Made by a program: the position numbers and the translations under genes
NCBI GenBank assembly: GCA_009193035.1
Contig: SWDT01000107.1
Location: 62,001-126,000, forward strand
DNA: 64,000 nt
Reading direction: 5' to 3'
From: Halicephalobus mephisto
Lineage: Eukaryota; Nematoda; Chromadorea; Rhabditida; Panagrolaimidae
Part shown: positions 11,799 to 23,239 of the stretch, piece by piece
How the letters are laid out: every line of letters starts with the position of its first letter
Numbering within the stretch: position 1 is the stretch's first letter
Notes under the pieces: generated by a model
What the model was told of the DNA's origin: nothing
Database searches by the model: none
What the model saw: the letters and a program-made list of their open reading frames with translations, nothing else

Positions 11799-11812
11799 GT
11801 TTCTATGGAAAC
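11799..11812 (-). promoter_or_regulatory. X-box (RFX/DAF-19 site) of nphp-4
   Basis: GTTTCTATGGAAAC is a perfect 14-base palindromic X-box: two half sites (GTTTCT and GGAAAC) around a central AT. It matches the nematode ciliary consensus GTHNYYATRRNAAC. It lies 111 bases upstream of the nphp-4 ATG, within the usual window for DAF-19 targets. Known biology: DAF-19 switches on ciliary genes, including nphp genes, in sensory neurons. The regulator here is inferred. Confidence 0.85.
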
Positions 11813-12688
11813 AGACCTGCAAGAATATGGGAACTATTAAGCGGGATATTTCTGGTCCATATTAGGTCAAAAAGATCCTGATAATTGCTTAAGAATGAAA
11901 AAATAAAAAAAACATTTAAAAAAAGAAAGAAAATTAAAAACAAAAAAATGCGTTTTTGAAAGTACTCCCGCAACGAACAAACAGGACCAGTTTTGCCGCT
12001 TCTTTCGACATCAAGTTTGGTTCGTGGTGCAGTTTTTTTCCGAAATTTTTATCCTAATTTTTTATTTTTTTTATAAATTTTCCGTGATTTTTATGTCGTT
12101 TTTTCCTGATTTACTTAGTCCACGATTTTGGGATTTTTCCCAATGTTTGTCGTTTTCGATTTTTTTTGATCTTAATTTTTTAATGTTTTTTGTTTTTTTT
12201 ATTTAATCCAATGTTTCATTATTTTTTCGATTTTGTTTTGTTTTCGAATTTCCACGATCTTAATTTGTTAATTTTCCTCGTGAGTTTTACATAGTTTACA
12301 TAATTTACTAAATTTCGCAATTCCGATATTGTTTTTTTCTTTTTTATTTAAGATTCATATATCACTTTTTTCCATTCCCTTTAATCCTCCATTTTAACAT
12401 CTTCTTTCGTGTTTTTGAATTTCCGTGAGCTTAATTTTCTAAAATTCTTTGTGAGTTATGCATAATTTGTGCAATTAACTTAATCCACTGTTTCAGCACT
12501 TGATTTTACTTTTTCCTCAAATTTTATACTTTATTTCTTATATTTTCCATCATTCATATATTATTTTCCTTCTAATTTATCTGATCTTCCATTCCGGCAT
12601 CTTCTTTAACAACATTTTATTTTCCGAATTTCGTTTTTTTTAATTTTTGGGATTTTCCATGATTTTTATGTAATTTTTCTCATTTCAG
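11813..12688. other. Divergent intergenic region between nphp-4 and cyl-1
   Basis: Strongly T-rich on the + strand from about 12010, ending in a perfect acceptor (CATTTCAG, last base 12688) that is probably the spliced-leader site of cyl-1. Apart from the X-box I see no defined element. The 60-codon frame at 12024-12206 is T-run-encoded Phe/Ile/Leu and not a gene. Confidence 0.5.
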
Positions 12689-12699
12689 CGTCTTCTTCG

Positions 12700-14743
12700 A
12701 TGCCGTCACAAAAAAATGGAACATCTTCAACCGGTGATGACATGCTTGCCAAGGCGCTGAAGGAAATCCGGAGGAAGGCTCAGACAGATGGTGTCAAGAA
12801 GCCTACCGATTCTGCAAATGGAGAAGAACAGGTAAAAACTACGTTTCATATATGGATTTGGTCAATTTAGTAAATTTTCAGGCTACAGAATTCGAGAAGG
12901 ATTCTAAACCAACTGCAGATGAAACTGAGGAACCAGAAGTCGTGGCAATTATGGAGAAGATTAAACCGGCCCCGGGATACGACAAAAAACGAAATTACTC
13001 CGAAATCGTGATTGGAGCAGACTCGTTTCTACTTGGGTTGGATAAGAAAACGAAACAGTACCTGGACGTGAAGCCGTCATGTCTGGACGGTCTGACTCCA
13101 GAGGAAGAAGAGGATTTACGATTCCTCGGAGCCGAATTGATCGAAACAATGGTTTATCTGCTAAAATTACCGGTGATCGTAGGAGAAACGGCGTGTATTT
13201 TCTTCCAGAGGTTCTACGGTGTTCAGTCTTTTGTGAAATTCCCCATGGAGGTAAGTTTTGAATTTTCGGTACAGGAATACACTTTGTGTCTTGTAGCATT
13301 TCGTCATGGCGTCAGTCTTACTTGCGACCAAAGTGGAGGAGACTCTCAGAAGTCCTCGTGAAATTATCACTGTTTTTGATCACTTGAAGAAACTCTACAC
13401 TCGTCGAACAGACAAATCCGTCAAGTAAGTTTTTATTTCATTCAAAAATTTGCTTTTAATCTTGGAAATGTAAGTGGAACCATGTTGGCATCGTTGAAAC
13501 AGAAATCTGTATTTTTTCAATTGGTAAATGGGAAATTTCTCAGTTTAATAATTTTCTCTTTATTCAGAAACTAATCAGTGTTTTTGTCAGGTTCACGATG
13601 ACTCGGAAGCAGCTCTCGGTTGGTTGAGTACTCTGAAGAAGAGACTGAGTGACTGGATCTGCACCACGGGTTGGATTTTGTGATTTTTATAATTTGTTTG
13701 TGTATCATTTTTATAATACCCAAGGTTTGTTTATTTCCAGATGGTTTTCATGATACCAACGTGGTTCTGCTTTTTTCAAAGGACAAACATACTTTAATCG
13801 GAGAATTTTTGTGATTAGAGTATAATCGTCCTTTGAACGATTTTTAATTTGTTTTATTTCAGAGCTGATGTCCTGAAAATTGATGGTCAATATGTGATGA
13901 TGAAAAATAATGTCGTTGTTGCTGAAAGAAGACTATTGCTGAATCTTGGATTTGTTTGTCAAATTAAACATCCTCATGGTTATATTTATGTCTACCTCAA
14001 AACCTTATTTTTGGAGAATAATATGAGAATTTTTAACACAGCTTGGGCTTCGATGAATGATTGTATGAAAACGGATCTTTTTCTCAGATATTATCCCAAG
14101 ACTATAGCTGCTGCTTGTGTTGTGAGAACTTGTAGAAGATCAGACCCTGAATTTAAACTTCCAGTAATCGATGGATATCATTGGTATGAAGTTTATGGAG
14201 TAAGTAGTAGGGATGTAGATCATATTACTCAAGTTTTGGATAAGTTGTATGAAAGGAAACATGCTCCTGATTGGACAAAATTGATAAGTTCTGTTGCTGA
14301 AGCGAGGAGAAAGAAATTTGGAACTGAAACGATTGTGAAATTGAGTGAAGAAGAAGCTAAAAAAGCTATTAATGCAGAAGAAGATGAGAAAAAGGAAAAT
14401 GGATTATCAAAAAGTTATTCAAGAAAACTAGCAACAAGTCCGAGAAAAGAAGAAAGGAAACGATCGAGATCCAGAAGTAAAGAATGGAGAAGAGACAAGG
14501 AAAGGGATAAAAGAAGGAGATCTCGTGAAAGGAGTTATCATGGAAGAAGGGATGACAGGAAAAGAAGTAGATCAAGGGATAGAAGAGATGATAAAGTTGG
14601 TTAATTTTTGAAATTTAATTTAAGGTTTTGATTTTTAGAAAAGAAGAGATCGTGATTATGATCGTGATCGTTATCGTTCGAGGGATAAAAGACATCGGTC
14701 AAGAAGTCGATCACCAGTTAAATCTAAATCACAAAAGGTGTAA
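12700..14743 (+). CDS. cyl-1: Cyclin L, splicing-associated cyclin with RS tail
   Basis: Five exons in frame: 12700-12831, 12882-13250, 13297-13424, 13863-14595, 14639-14743; 488 aa. The tandem cyclin fold covers about residues 100-320, with GAELIETMVYLLKLP, FFQRFY, HFVMASVLLATKVEE, then AERRLLLNLGFVCQIKHPHG and a second box with ALTWxxMND-like AWASMND. From about 390 on it is an Arg/Ser domain (KRSRSRSKEW, RRSRERSYHGRRDD, HRSRSRSP). Known role: cyclin L partners CDK10/11-type kinases in transcription and pre-mRNA splicing, in nuclear speckles. A TTTCAG acceptor 11 bases before the ATG suggests trans-splicing. The longest intron (13425-13862) contains an unexplained GC-richer block near 13587-13675. 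Confidence 0.93.
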
Positions 14744-15333
14744 TTGTTCGGGTTTTATTTGAGTAGTTTTTCTACAGTATTTTTTATTTCATACTTGTTG
14801 CATCGAGTAAATTTTGCACATTATTTCGAAATAATTTGGAAAAGTTGAATTTCGTAATTTTTTATTTTTATTAATAAGTTTTAAAATTGAGAAATATTTC
14901 TTTTTGACGAGTTTTTTGTAATATAGTTAATTGGCTCAAAATAGAACTAGTAGATTTCGAAATATTTGAGCTTTTAGAACGGGGAATGACTGGCGTACAA
15001 GAGACCATTTTTGTTGACGTCATTTTTTCAGTACTTGAAAAAAAAGAAAAATTTTTAAATTTAAAAAAAAATTTAAATTTAAAAAAAATTTAAATTTAAA
15101 AAAATTAAATAATTTTTTTTAAAATGATGTTTTTTTTAAAGATTTTTTGGAATTTTTTTTGTTTTTTTTTTTTGGAAAATTTTGTTTCAGTATTTCGAAA
15201 TTGTGAAAAAAGAAAAAACTGACCGCCCACTTTTTTGAATGTTATATAAAGTTGAAATTTGATCAAAAAAAATCAGAAAAATTTTGGAAAGGTTCTTCAA
15301 AACGAGGAATAGGGAAATGTACTGAGGATTACG
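14744..15333. other. cyl-1 3' region and possible promoter of the 15334 ORF
   Basis: AT-rich, with A/T homopolymer runs at 15040-15180. TATATAAAG at 15243-15251 is a TATA-like sequence about 90 bases before the next ORF. The only nearby ATG (15317) is followed immediately by TGA. Confidence 0.35.
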
Positions 15334-16005
15334 GTGACTTCACGGGGGTCCGGAACCCTGGCTCGTTTGGAGCTTGATCCGGCATTATTCGGGTTTGATG
15401 AGAGCGATGTCGACGAGATTCTGAAGACCTATGATTCTGATTTGGCTTATTTGGACTACTTGATTAAAATTGAAAATAAAAGAATTGATTTGTGTCAGTT
15501 GTGGTCTCGACACGATTGTTTTTTTACTTTTATTGATCATCTTTATTTGGAAGTTTTGGAAGACCTCCAGAAGACCCCTGGATTCCACAGTACTTCTGAT
15601 TTGTCTTCTGTTAGCAGTGCTGACGAAGTACCGTATTCGCAGCAGTCTGATCCGGGCTACAGTAACCAGAACAGAAGGGGAAGGAAAATACAGTACTTCG
15701 GAGAAGAAAAAAAATGGGCGAATTGGAGGAACAACTGGGTATACGGTAGGAGGAAGCAGATTCAATCAGATACCAGGAAAGCAGAATTACAGTATCTCGT
15801 TAAAAAAAACGAAAACTTAATTAACACCTTGTTTCATCTGCATCTGGAATTCGAACATGATAGAGAAAGTTACTGTATGTTTAACCAAGCCAGAATTGAA
15901 GCGGCTTCTGAAGACCGAAAAAATCCAAATCAGATTTGTCAATGCAGAAAAACCGGAAATCCATGTCCCGACTTGCTCTCAATCGTTTTGCCTCAGGCTC
16001 AATGA
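15334..16005 (+). CDS. Unrecognised protein, 5' end unresolved
   Basis: An open frame of 223 codons with ordinary codon use and TGA at 16003-16005. The first codon shown is GTG; there is no in-frame ATG before the C-terminal third, and an in-frame TAG lies at 15310. The true start is therefore in an upstream exon or non-standard. The product is acidic at the N-terminus (FDESDVDEILKTYDSDLAYL), Ser-rich in the middle (STSDLSSVSSADEVPYSQ), then basic and helical (RKAELQYLVKKNENLINTLF), ending with two Cys pairs (CQCRKTGNPC). I recognise no family. It follows cyl-1 on the same strand after 590 bases. It could also be a gene that has lost its first exon. Confidence 0.5.
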   Translation: MTSRGSGTLARLELDPALFGFDESDVDEILKTYDSDLAYLDYLIKIENKRIDLCQLWSRHDCFFTFIDHLYLEVLEDLQKTPGFHSTSDLSSVSSADEVPYSQQSDPGYSNQNRRGRKIQYFGEEKKWANWRNNWVYGRRKQIQSDTRKAELQYLVKKNENLINTLFHLHLEFEHDRESYCMFNQARIEAASEDRKNPNQICQCRKTGNPCPDLLSIVLPQAQ

Positions 16006-19000
16006 TCTCACACATCAGGGTTACTAGGTTAAAAGTTCCTAAATAACGAAATCAGGTTGTTCAATATCGGTCCCGACACGAAAATTTATCACATTTCGGA
16101 CACAACATCATAGTTCGAAATTTTCTAAAAATTAAAAATTATTTTTTTCGAAATTTTCTAAAAATTAAAATTATTTTTTTCGAAATTTTCTAAAAATTAA
16201 AATTAATTTTTTTGAAAGTTTTTTAAAAATTAAATTTATTTTACTTATTGAATGAATTTTAAAAAGTTTAGAAATGGTAGAAAAAGTAGTTAAATAATTA
16301 TTCGTGGCGAGACCGAAGTTGGATAATTTGATTTAGATTATTGTTTAAATTGATTTTTTTTAGTTAAAAAAAACCATATTAGTAAATTTGGGTCCCGACG
16401 AGAAAAATGCGTTTTTTATTTTTGATATTTTTTAAAATAGATTTTTCTCGATTTTTTGTATTTTTCAGATGAAAGATATTCGAAATCTAAAAATTAAAAA
16501 AATCGAAAAAAATTTATTTTAAAAAATACTAAAAATAAAAAAAAATAATTTTTCATATCGGAACCAAAATTAAACAATTTTAGTTTTTTTATAAAAATCA
16601 AATTTTTATTTTTTGTAAATTAAAAAAATAAAAAATTTTTCGTAAATTGAAAAAAATTAATTTTTTTGCTTTACAAAAATTTTTTATTTTTTTAATTTAC
16701 AAAAAAAAAGTTAATTTTTTTCAATTTACAAAAAAAAATTAATTTATTTCAATTTATAAAAAATTTTTATTTCTTTTAATTAATAAAAAAATTAATTTTT
16801 TAATTTGTTTCAAAATGTGATCTCAGAATCTGGTCCGATTGTCTTCCATCACATTACAGTATCTCATGACAATTATTCTTTCAATTTTTATTTGCTCAAT
16901 AATTAACTTTATTAATTTTTGTTGATTTTAAATAAAAATAAAAAACACAACCCCCAACTATACAATTGGACAAAAACGAAACAAAGTACTCCATCCGGTC
17001 CCCTCTGGCAACTTTCGCGTTTTTCGTTTTCCACGTTTATTTCCAGCCGTTTTCGCAGACGTCCGACAATTGCACTTGTTGGACATTTGTCTTGTCCAGC
17101 TCGGCTTCATGGACATAGACTGACTACAGCCACTGGTCATAAAAGAGGAATTTTTTAGTTTTTCGGAGAGCGAAAAAATGTACAAATGAATAATGGAAAA
17201 AGAAATTAAAATTCAGATTGATGAGAGTCCGTGATAAGGTGTAAAAATTTAGAAAAATTTTCTTTTAATTTACTCAAAAAAATTTTTCTAAAATAAAAAA
17301 TTTTAAATTATCGAAAAAATGAAATTTTCGAAAATAAAAATTTTTTAAAATTATTAAAAAAATGAAATTTTCGAAAATAAAAATTCTTTAAATTATAAAA
17401 TGAAATTTTCGAAAATAAAAAATTTTTAAATTATCGAAAAAAATCTTTAAATTATAAAAAAAATGAAATTTTCGAAAATAAAAATTCTTTAAATTACTAA
17501 AGATAAATAAAATTTTCTTAATTTACTCAAAAAGATTTTTTTAAATTAAGAATATAATTGTTAAAAAATACTGTAACTGTATTTTATGTTAGAATAGTGG
17601 GAATTATTTTGAAACCCAAATATAGGAAATTAAAAATTTATATAAATTTTATGCAAAATAATGTTCATTTTTGATTTCTTGGTGATCTTGAAGCGAATGT
17701 TCATTTTTGGCAGTTGTATTAAGTTGCATTACCTGAGGATAAAATCGTTTCGAGATCCAAATGTAGGAAATAGTTTAAAAATTATAAAATTCCCATGTTG
17801 CGGAAAGCGAGAGGTTCTCAGCACGAAAACCCCTGAGGCGTAGGAACCGAATTTGTGGTTTAATTCGCGGCAAGAGGAATAACGTTGTTCTGAAGTCAGA
17901 AAACTAAGCTCAATCATTCGAAATTGTGGTTGATTAATTTTGTATTTTTTGATTACCGGGATAAATTGAGGAATTATCACCCTTGCAGGACCGGTCAATT
18001 AAGGAAATACAAATTCCCTTACAATAACTACCATTACAGTAACCTTTCAAAAACTAAGTCCTCCACTAGTGTATAGTAATATTGTCGTAGAAAGTGAAAA
18101 GATTCTCTGGACGAAAACCTCTGAGGCCTAGGACCCAATTTGGACACCGTTTTGGAGCAGCACTGACGCCGTTCAGAAGTCAGAAGACAACACTGGATCG
18201 CCAGAAATCAGAAAACGACACTGGATCACCAGAAGTCAGTAGACGAAGCTAAATCACCAGAAATTGTTTTTGATTAATTTTATATTTTTCGATTACCGGG
18301 ATAAATCGAGGAGTTACTGGTGAATTAAAGCAACACTAATTTTCTCACATCTTACAAATTTTTTATTTTTGTTCTAAGTGATCTTGAAACGAATTCTGTC
18401 GAAATTATTTTGAGAAATCTTTACTGGGACAAAAATATCTGAAATCAAAATCCGCTTCGAGAACCAAATATAAAAATTAATAAAATTAATAATTTTCGAA
18501 TTTTTATTTTTTCTAAATTAATAAAATTAATAATTTTCAAATTTTAAATTATTTCAGATTTAATAATTTTCTAATTTTTATTTTTTCTAAATTAATAATT
18601 TTCTAATTTTAAATTATTTCAGATTTAATAATTTTCAAATTTTTATTTTTTCGAAATTAATAAAATTAATAATTTTCGAATTTTAATTATCGTTTTTTAA
18701 TTTTTTGTCCCTAATTTTGTTTTTTTTTAATTTGAACAGAAAAGTACAATTATCAAGTAATTCTGGGGCACATTTTTTGCATATCAGCAACGTCTAGAAA
18801 CCGACTATACGATTCCCTTTTGGCACTTTTTCCGTAAAAATAGAAACTACTTCCACTATAGTTGCAAAAAATAATTGCGGACACAAATCCACTTTTAATA
18901 GTTTTTACATCGTTTGTTAAAAATTTAATCATAGTATTAAAAAATTTATAATTTAAAAATTGTAGAAAATTATTTCGAAAAAATTTTAGAAATTAGAAAT

Positions 19001-19460
19001 TTTACATTATTTTGCAATTTTTCGCGATTCTGGAATGTTTTGAAAACTTTTACAGTAGTCTGAAAATTATTGAGAAATTCTAAAAAATTTAAGTTTTTAG
19101 GGGATTTCGAAAGATACTAGAAGTTTCATGAAATTCTGAAAATTACTGTAATATTCTGAGAAATTCTACTGTATTCTGAAAATTCTAAGAAATTCTAAAA
19201 ATTTTTTTAAAATTTCAACGGATTTCGAAAGATTCTAGAAGTTTCACTAAATTCTGAAAATTACTGTAATATTCGTGAAAATTCTACTGTACTCAAAAGA
19301 TTCCTAAGAAATTCTAAAAATTTTTTTTAAATTTTAACGAATTTCGAAAGATTCTAGAAGTTTCACTAAATTCCGAAAATTACGGTAAAATTATGAAATA
19401 TTCTTGAAAATTTTATAATATTCTGAAAATTTCTAAGGAATTTTTAAGATTTTAAATTTC
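16006..19460. other. Gene-poor, low-complexity and tandem-repeat region
   Basis: Short-unit repeats dominate: CGAAATTTTCTAAAAATTAAAATT near 16090-16230; A/T blocks 16480-16800; GAAATTTTCGAAAATAAAAA near 17240-17520; AATTAATAATTTTC near 18470-18690; and a roughly 115-base unit (TTTCGAAAGATTCTAGAAGTTTCA...) repeated about four times at 19040-19460. One GC-richer island (16960-17160) is open in several frames on both strands without a convincing gene. Confidence 0.6.
17795..18310. repeat. Two copies of a dispersed 'CACGAAAACC-CTGAGG' repeat
   Basis: Copies at about 17800-17970 and 18085-18310 share AGCACGAAAACCCCTGAGGC or TGGACGAAAACCTCTGAGGC, then TAGGAACC/TAGGACCC, GAAGTCAGAA, GAAATTGTGGTTGATTAATT-like sequence and GATTACCGGGATAAAT. 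A third relative on the + strand lies at about 58850-59005, with matching GACGCCGTTCAG and GGAACCCAATTT, and a short piece at 860-895. Confidence 0.65.
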
Positions 19461-20004
19461 CGTTAAATTTTAGAAGATTTTAAAAATTTCCAAACTTTAA
19501 TTTTTGATGAATATAAAATTCAAAATTTCTTTTGATGAATTTCCAATTTTTTTTGTAAATATAAAAATCAATTTTTTTAATGAATTTTTATTTTTTTTAA
19601 TTATTTCACAAAAGTCCAAATTTTTCCAAATATTTTGCAAAATTCTGTTTTAATTTTTTATCAAATTTCGAATTTTGAAAATTCCAATTTTGTAAAATTA
19701 TTAATTTTTTAAAAAGTATTTTTTTTTCGTAAATTTGGATCAAATTTGACTCAACACACATGTTACGAAATATAGGTTTATTTTTGACGTTTTTACCTTT
19801 CTCTGAGAACTTCGGGTTATTTTTCACTAAATTGCCCCTGGCTATTTTGGGTCTTTCAGAAGGTGAAATTCAAAAAATCTAGTTTGATTAACCTCTTGCG
19901 AAATAAACTTTACTTTTTAAGCAAAGATTAAAAGTACTGTCATGAATAATTAAATATATTAAATTTCTAAAACACTAAAATTAGAAAAATACAAATCTAA
20001 AAGG

Positions 20005-20460
20005 ATATTTTTGATTCTCTGCTGACGTCGACATCAAAATAAAATCCGCAACTTGCGCGCAACATTCTGGCAAGTCGGTCGATGTAAAAAATCAAATCCG
20101 CAGCTTGCGCGCAACTTTGAAACAAATATCTTAGAATTTGAATATTTTTATTTACAGAAATTTCGAAATCAAAATAAAATCTGCAATTTTCGCGCAACAT
20201 TCTGACAAGTCGGTCAACATCAAAGTCGAATTCAAATCTGCAATTTTCGCGCAACTTTGAAGCAAATTACTGACTTTTTATATTTACATATGTGATAATT
20301 TCGAAATCGAAATAAAATCCGCAGTTTGCGCGCAACATTCTTGACAAATCAAAATCGAAATAAAATCCGCAGTTTGCGCGCAACATTCAGATTAATTGGT
20401 CGAGATTTACATATTTTCATTTATGAAAATTTCGAAATAAAATCCGCAACATTCTTGGAA
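20005..20460. repeat. Tandem repeat with GCGCGCAAC motif
   Basis: About eight units of CAAAATAAAATCCGCAACTT followed by GCGCGCAAC(ATTCTG or TTTGAA) and often CAAGTCGGTCGA, in degenerate array. CpG-rich cores in AT-rich DNA. The minus-strand 85-codon frame here is encoded by the repeat. Confidence 0.75.
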
Positions 20461-22842
20461 GACCTATTTAATTCTTAATTAATAATTTAATTTCAAAAAT
20501 ATAAAATTTTAAAGTAGAATCCGTTTTGTAAGATTTCTAAATATCCTTGTGAAATTAAAAAAATAATTTTTACATTGATAATTTGTCGCTATAGTTCATT
20601 TTAGTTTTCATAAATGATTTATATAGGAAATAATACTTTCAGAAAGAAATTTATCTGATATATGATTTGTTTTGACTTGTCGTAGCGGGGACAGGAAGAG
20701 GTACTTGGGTCTTCATTAGAACGTACAAGTCACAATTCTAAATTAAAATCCTCTATGTATATGAACCTTGACACAACATGATGAACCGCGTAGGACTACG
20801 GTGGTCGTGCTGAGACCACCCAATCAGGGAGCACCACCTCAAGTTTCAACATAATTTTCACTTTGTTGTTAGCATTAGAGATATAGATGTTTCTTGATAT
20901 CTTCTAAGAGCCTAGATTCGGGAGAAGTCTTACAAACCAAGTACAGTAAGTGTTACATTACGGTCCGCATGGCTTCACACGAGAGATGAGAGGCAGTAAT
21001 AGATCTTTAATATCTTGTTAACATCGAACTAGTCCTGCCAAAGTGCCATCAACTCAGACAGTGGATTCTTGAAACGAAAAGCTCTCAATCCCGGGACATT
21101 GTCACACTGTAAATTAAAAACATTAATACTACTTGTACTATCGTTGATGTATCTTAGTACTATTATATATCATGCTGATTTTATTGTTCTTTAGTAAGAA
21201 CTTTCATTATATTACTCCTCTCAGTTTATTTGTCATAACATCCTACACCCAAAAAAGAACAACTTTTAGATCAGTAACAATTACGAAATGTGACACAATC
21301 GTCACATTTTTATGAATATTTGACATTTGTGACGGAAATTACAACGTAATAATGACGACTTCCATTTGTTACTGCGCTGAATGTTACGTTTTTGTGTAAT
21401 AACAACACTAAACACAGAGCAACCATGTGTCAGACAATTACTAACACTTTGTAGACCGAAGATATGCCCACTATGTAGTACGTAGGGTACTTCCCCTTAA
21501 GACCATTTACTCTGGCTTGCTTACATTGTAATTACTTAAAGTGTTGATGTACCGGGAAGGAAAAAGAAAATTGTACATTTGATGTGTGCTGCCCGAGGGA
21601 ATACTAATTTTAGACACTTTTATAACTCTTACCACAATGGATACTGTCACTAGTCCACTATCATGATACAGTACTCTAACGGTGTCTTGTAGTTGATTCT
21701 TCTTCTACATGGAGCAAAAATTCAAAGTAGTTATTTAATTTAAAATGTTTTGTACGCCTTTTGCAAGACATCTCCAAGATTAAGAAAATTAGCTGCTACT
21801 TCAAAATCCGTAATGATCCCATTGAACCCTATTATAATAAATCTAAACTAATGACCATTACAATGGCTATGAAGTTGACGGAGATTTTTCAAAATTGAAA
21901 AAGAATTTTATCTTCTTCGAACTACTATATACAGTACTGTAGATAAAGATAGTTTCCCGATATCTACAGTATGGAAGTTAGAATCCCTTTGTGGTCGGTA
22001 TTTGATCTGATATCTTATGTATTACAATATCTTTTAGATCGATATCATGACGGTTAACTACAGAAAAAATAGTCGTAATGCACCGGTATATAGATTGAGC
22101 ATAATATATTAATACATTATATTCAATGTATCAGTAGATAAAATATAATATATCCTATATATCGAGGTTACCTGAATGCATCTATACGTTATACAACATG
22201 TGTCATTTTTTGAGTAGTTAACTTTCTAAATCTTTTAATATGAAAAATAACTTTTATGTATTAGTATATAAATTGAACATAACATATTAATACATTATAT
22301 TCAATGTATCCAATACATCGTAGTTACCTGAATGCATCTATACGTTATACAACATGTTTAATTTTTGAGTAGTTAACTTTCTAAATCTTTTAACATGAAA
22401 AATAACTCTTATGTATTAGTACATAAATTGAACATGATTTATATTGCTTTATTTCAACTTATTGATGCATTATATAACATATACTGTTTTTTGTGTGTGA
22501 CTCCATGACTTGTATGGGTATATTTTTATCTTTAATGAACCCCTTGGGAACGTTAATCTCGCTGGTATTTTCAAAAAACAGATAAACTCTTAATTGCCCC
22601 ATCCTTAGTAATGAATTTACGTGCTTATTGGATAAACACCTAAAGCAAAACAGTATAAAGTATCATGAATGTGTTCAGGTCATACTGTAAAGCGTTAAAG
22701 TCCACAGATTACTTGTAGTTTAAATGTATCCTCAATGACATTCTCAGAGAAAATAGAGAAAATTTATTTGTTTTAATTTAGAAACAGCAAAAAAGGATAA
22801 AAAGTAAATAAGAAGAATGTTATTTTTTGAGAAGCATAAAAA
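20461..22842. other. Intergenic region with element remnants
   Basis: Unique-looking AT-rich DNA at 20461-21240. A diverged copy of the 'CAAAAAAGCGTAACTTTTG' inverted-repeat element at 21245-21400. A direct duplication of about 170 bases at 22085-22435 (ACCTGAATGCATCTATACGT and TTGAGTAGTTAACTTTCTAA occur in both units). No gene seen. Confidence 0.55.
21245..21400. mobile_element. Diverged inverted-repeat element, family 1
   Basis: Ends CCCAAAAAAGAACAACTTTT and ATGTTACGTTTTTGTGT are inverted relatives of the family-1 termini seen at 57433-57602 and 48485-48651. The interior shares GTCACATTTTTATGAATATT-like sequence and palindromic GTAACAATTACGAAATG. Degenerate. Confidence 0.5.
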
Positions 22843-22960
22843 AGTAGCAGCACTGGGGATTCCCAGGACGTCTCCGATCCAAGTACTAACCCAGCCCTAT
22901 CGTGTTTAACTGGCCAGAGCAAACGGGATGGCGTGTGCTCACAATGGTTTGACCGCTACC
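22843..22960 (-). rRNA. 5S ribosomal RNA gene, copy 4
   Basis: 118-base 5S gene with the TACTTGGATCGGAGACGTCC core. One change (CTGGGAATC where the other copies have CTCGGAATC) makes it closer to the C. elegans 5S as I recall it. The closing-helix end is CTACT, followed by TTTTTTATG. First gene of a second 5S-spacer-5S cassette. Confidence 0.86.
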
Positions 22961-23121
22961 TACATGCCCTCAGGGTCTCTAAATTCCACTACTTTGGATA
23001 GTGACTGGAGTGAATCAAAATTCATTCATTATTCACTATTCTAGGGATCTTAGAACGAATATTATTAGCGCTTAAAATATAAATGCTTTGATAATTGCTA
23101 AAAAGTTAGTTTTGACAAAAA
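22961..23121. repeat. 5S spacer of the second cassette
   Basis: 161 bases, colinear with 2027-2188, including the TTTGGATAGTGACTGGA and TTCACTATTCTAGG inverted pair. Its divergence from the first spacer is greater than that between the 5S genes, consistent with constraint or homogenisation of the genes. Confidence 0.83.
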
Positions 23122-23239
23122 GGTAGCAGCACTGGGGATTCCAAGGACGTCTCCGATCCAAGTACTAACCCAGCCCTATCGTGTTTAACTGGCCAGATCG
23201 GACGGGATGGCGTGTGCTCACAATGGTTTGACCGCTACC
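23122..23239 (-). rRNA. 5S ribosomal RNA gene, copy 5
   Basis: 118 bases, closing helix GGTAGC/GCTACC intact, CCGTCCGATCTGGCCAGTTA variant in the loop B region (closest of all copies to canonical CCGTCCGATCTGG), TTTTTGTC terminator after the 3' end. Possibly the most 'standard' gene of the set. Confidence 0.88.

Noticed and set aside
17850..17875. Possible SL1 leader (GTGGTTTAATTCGCGGCAAG)
   Set aside because: It departs from the SL1 sequence after TTTAATT and lies inside a dispersed repeat, so no spliced-leader gene is claimed near the 5S copies.
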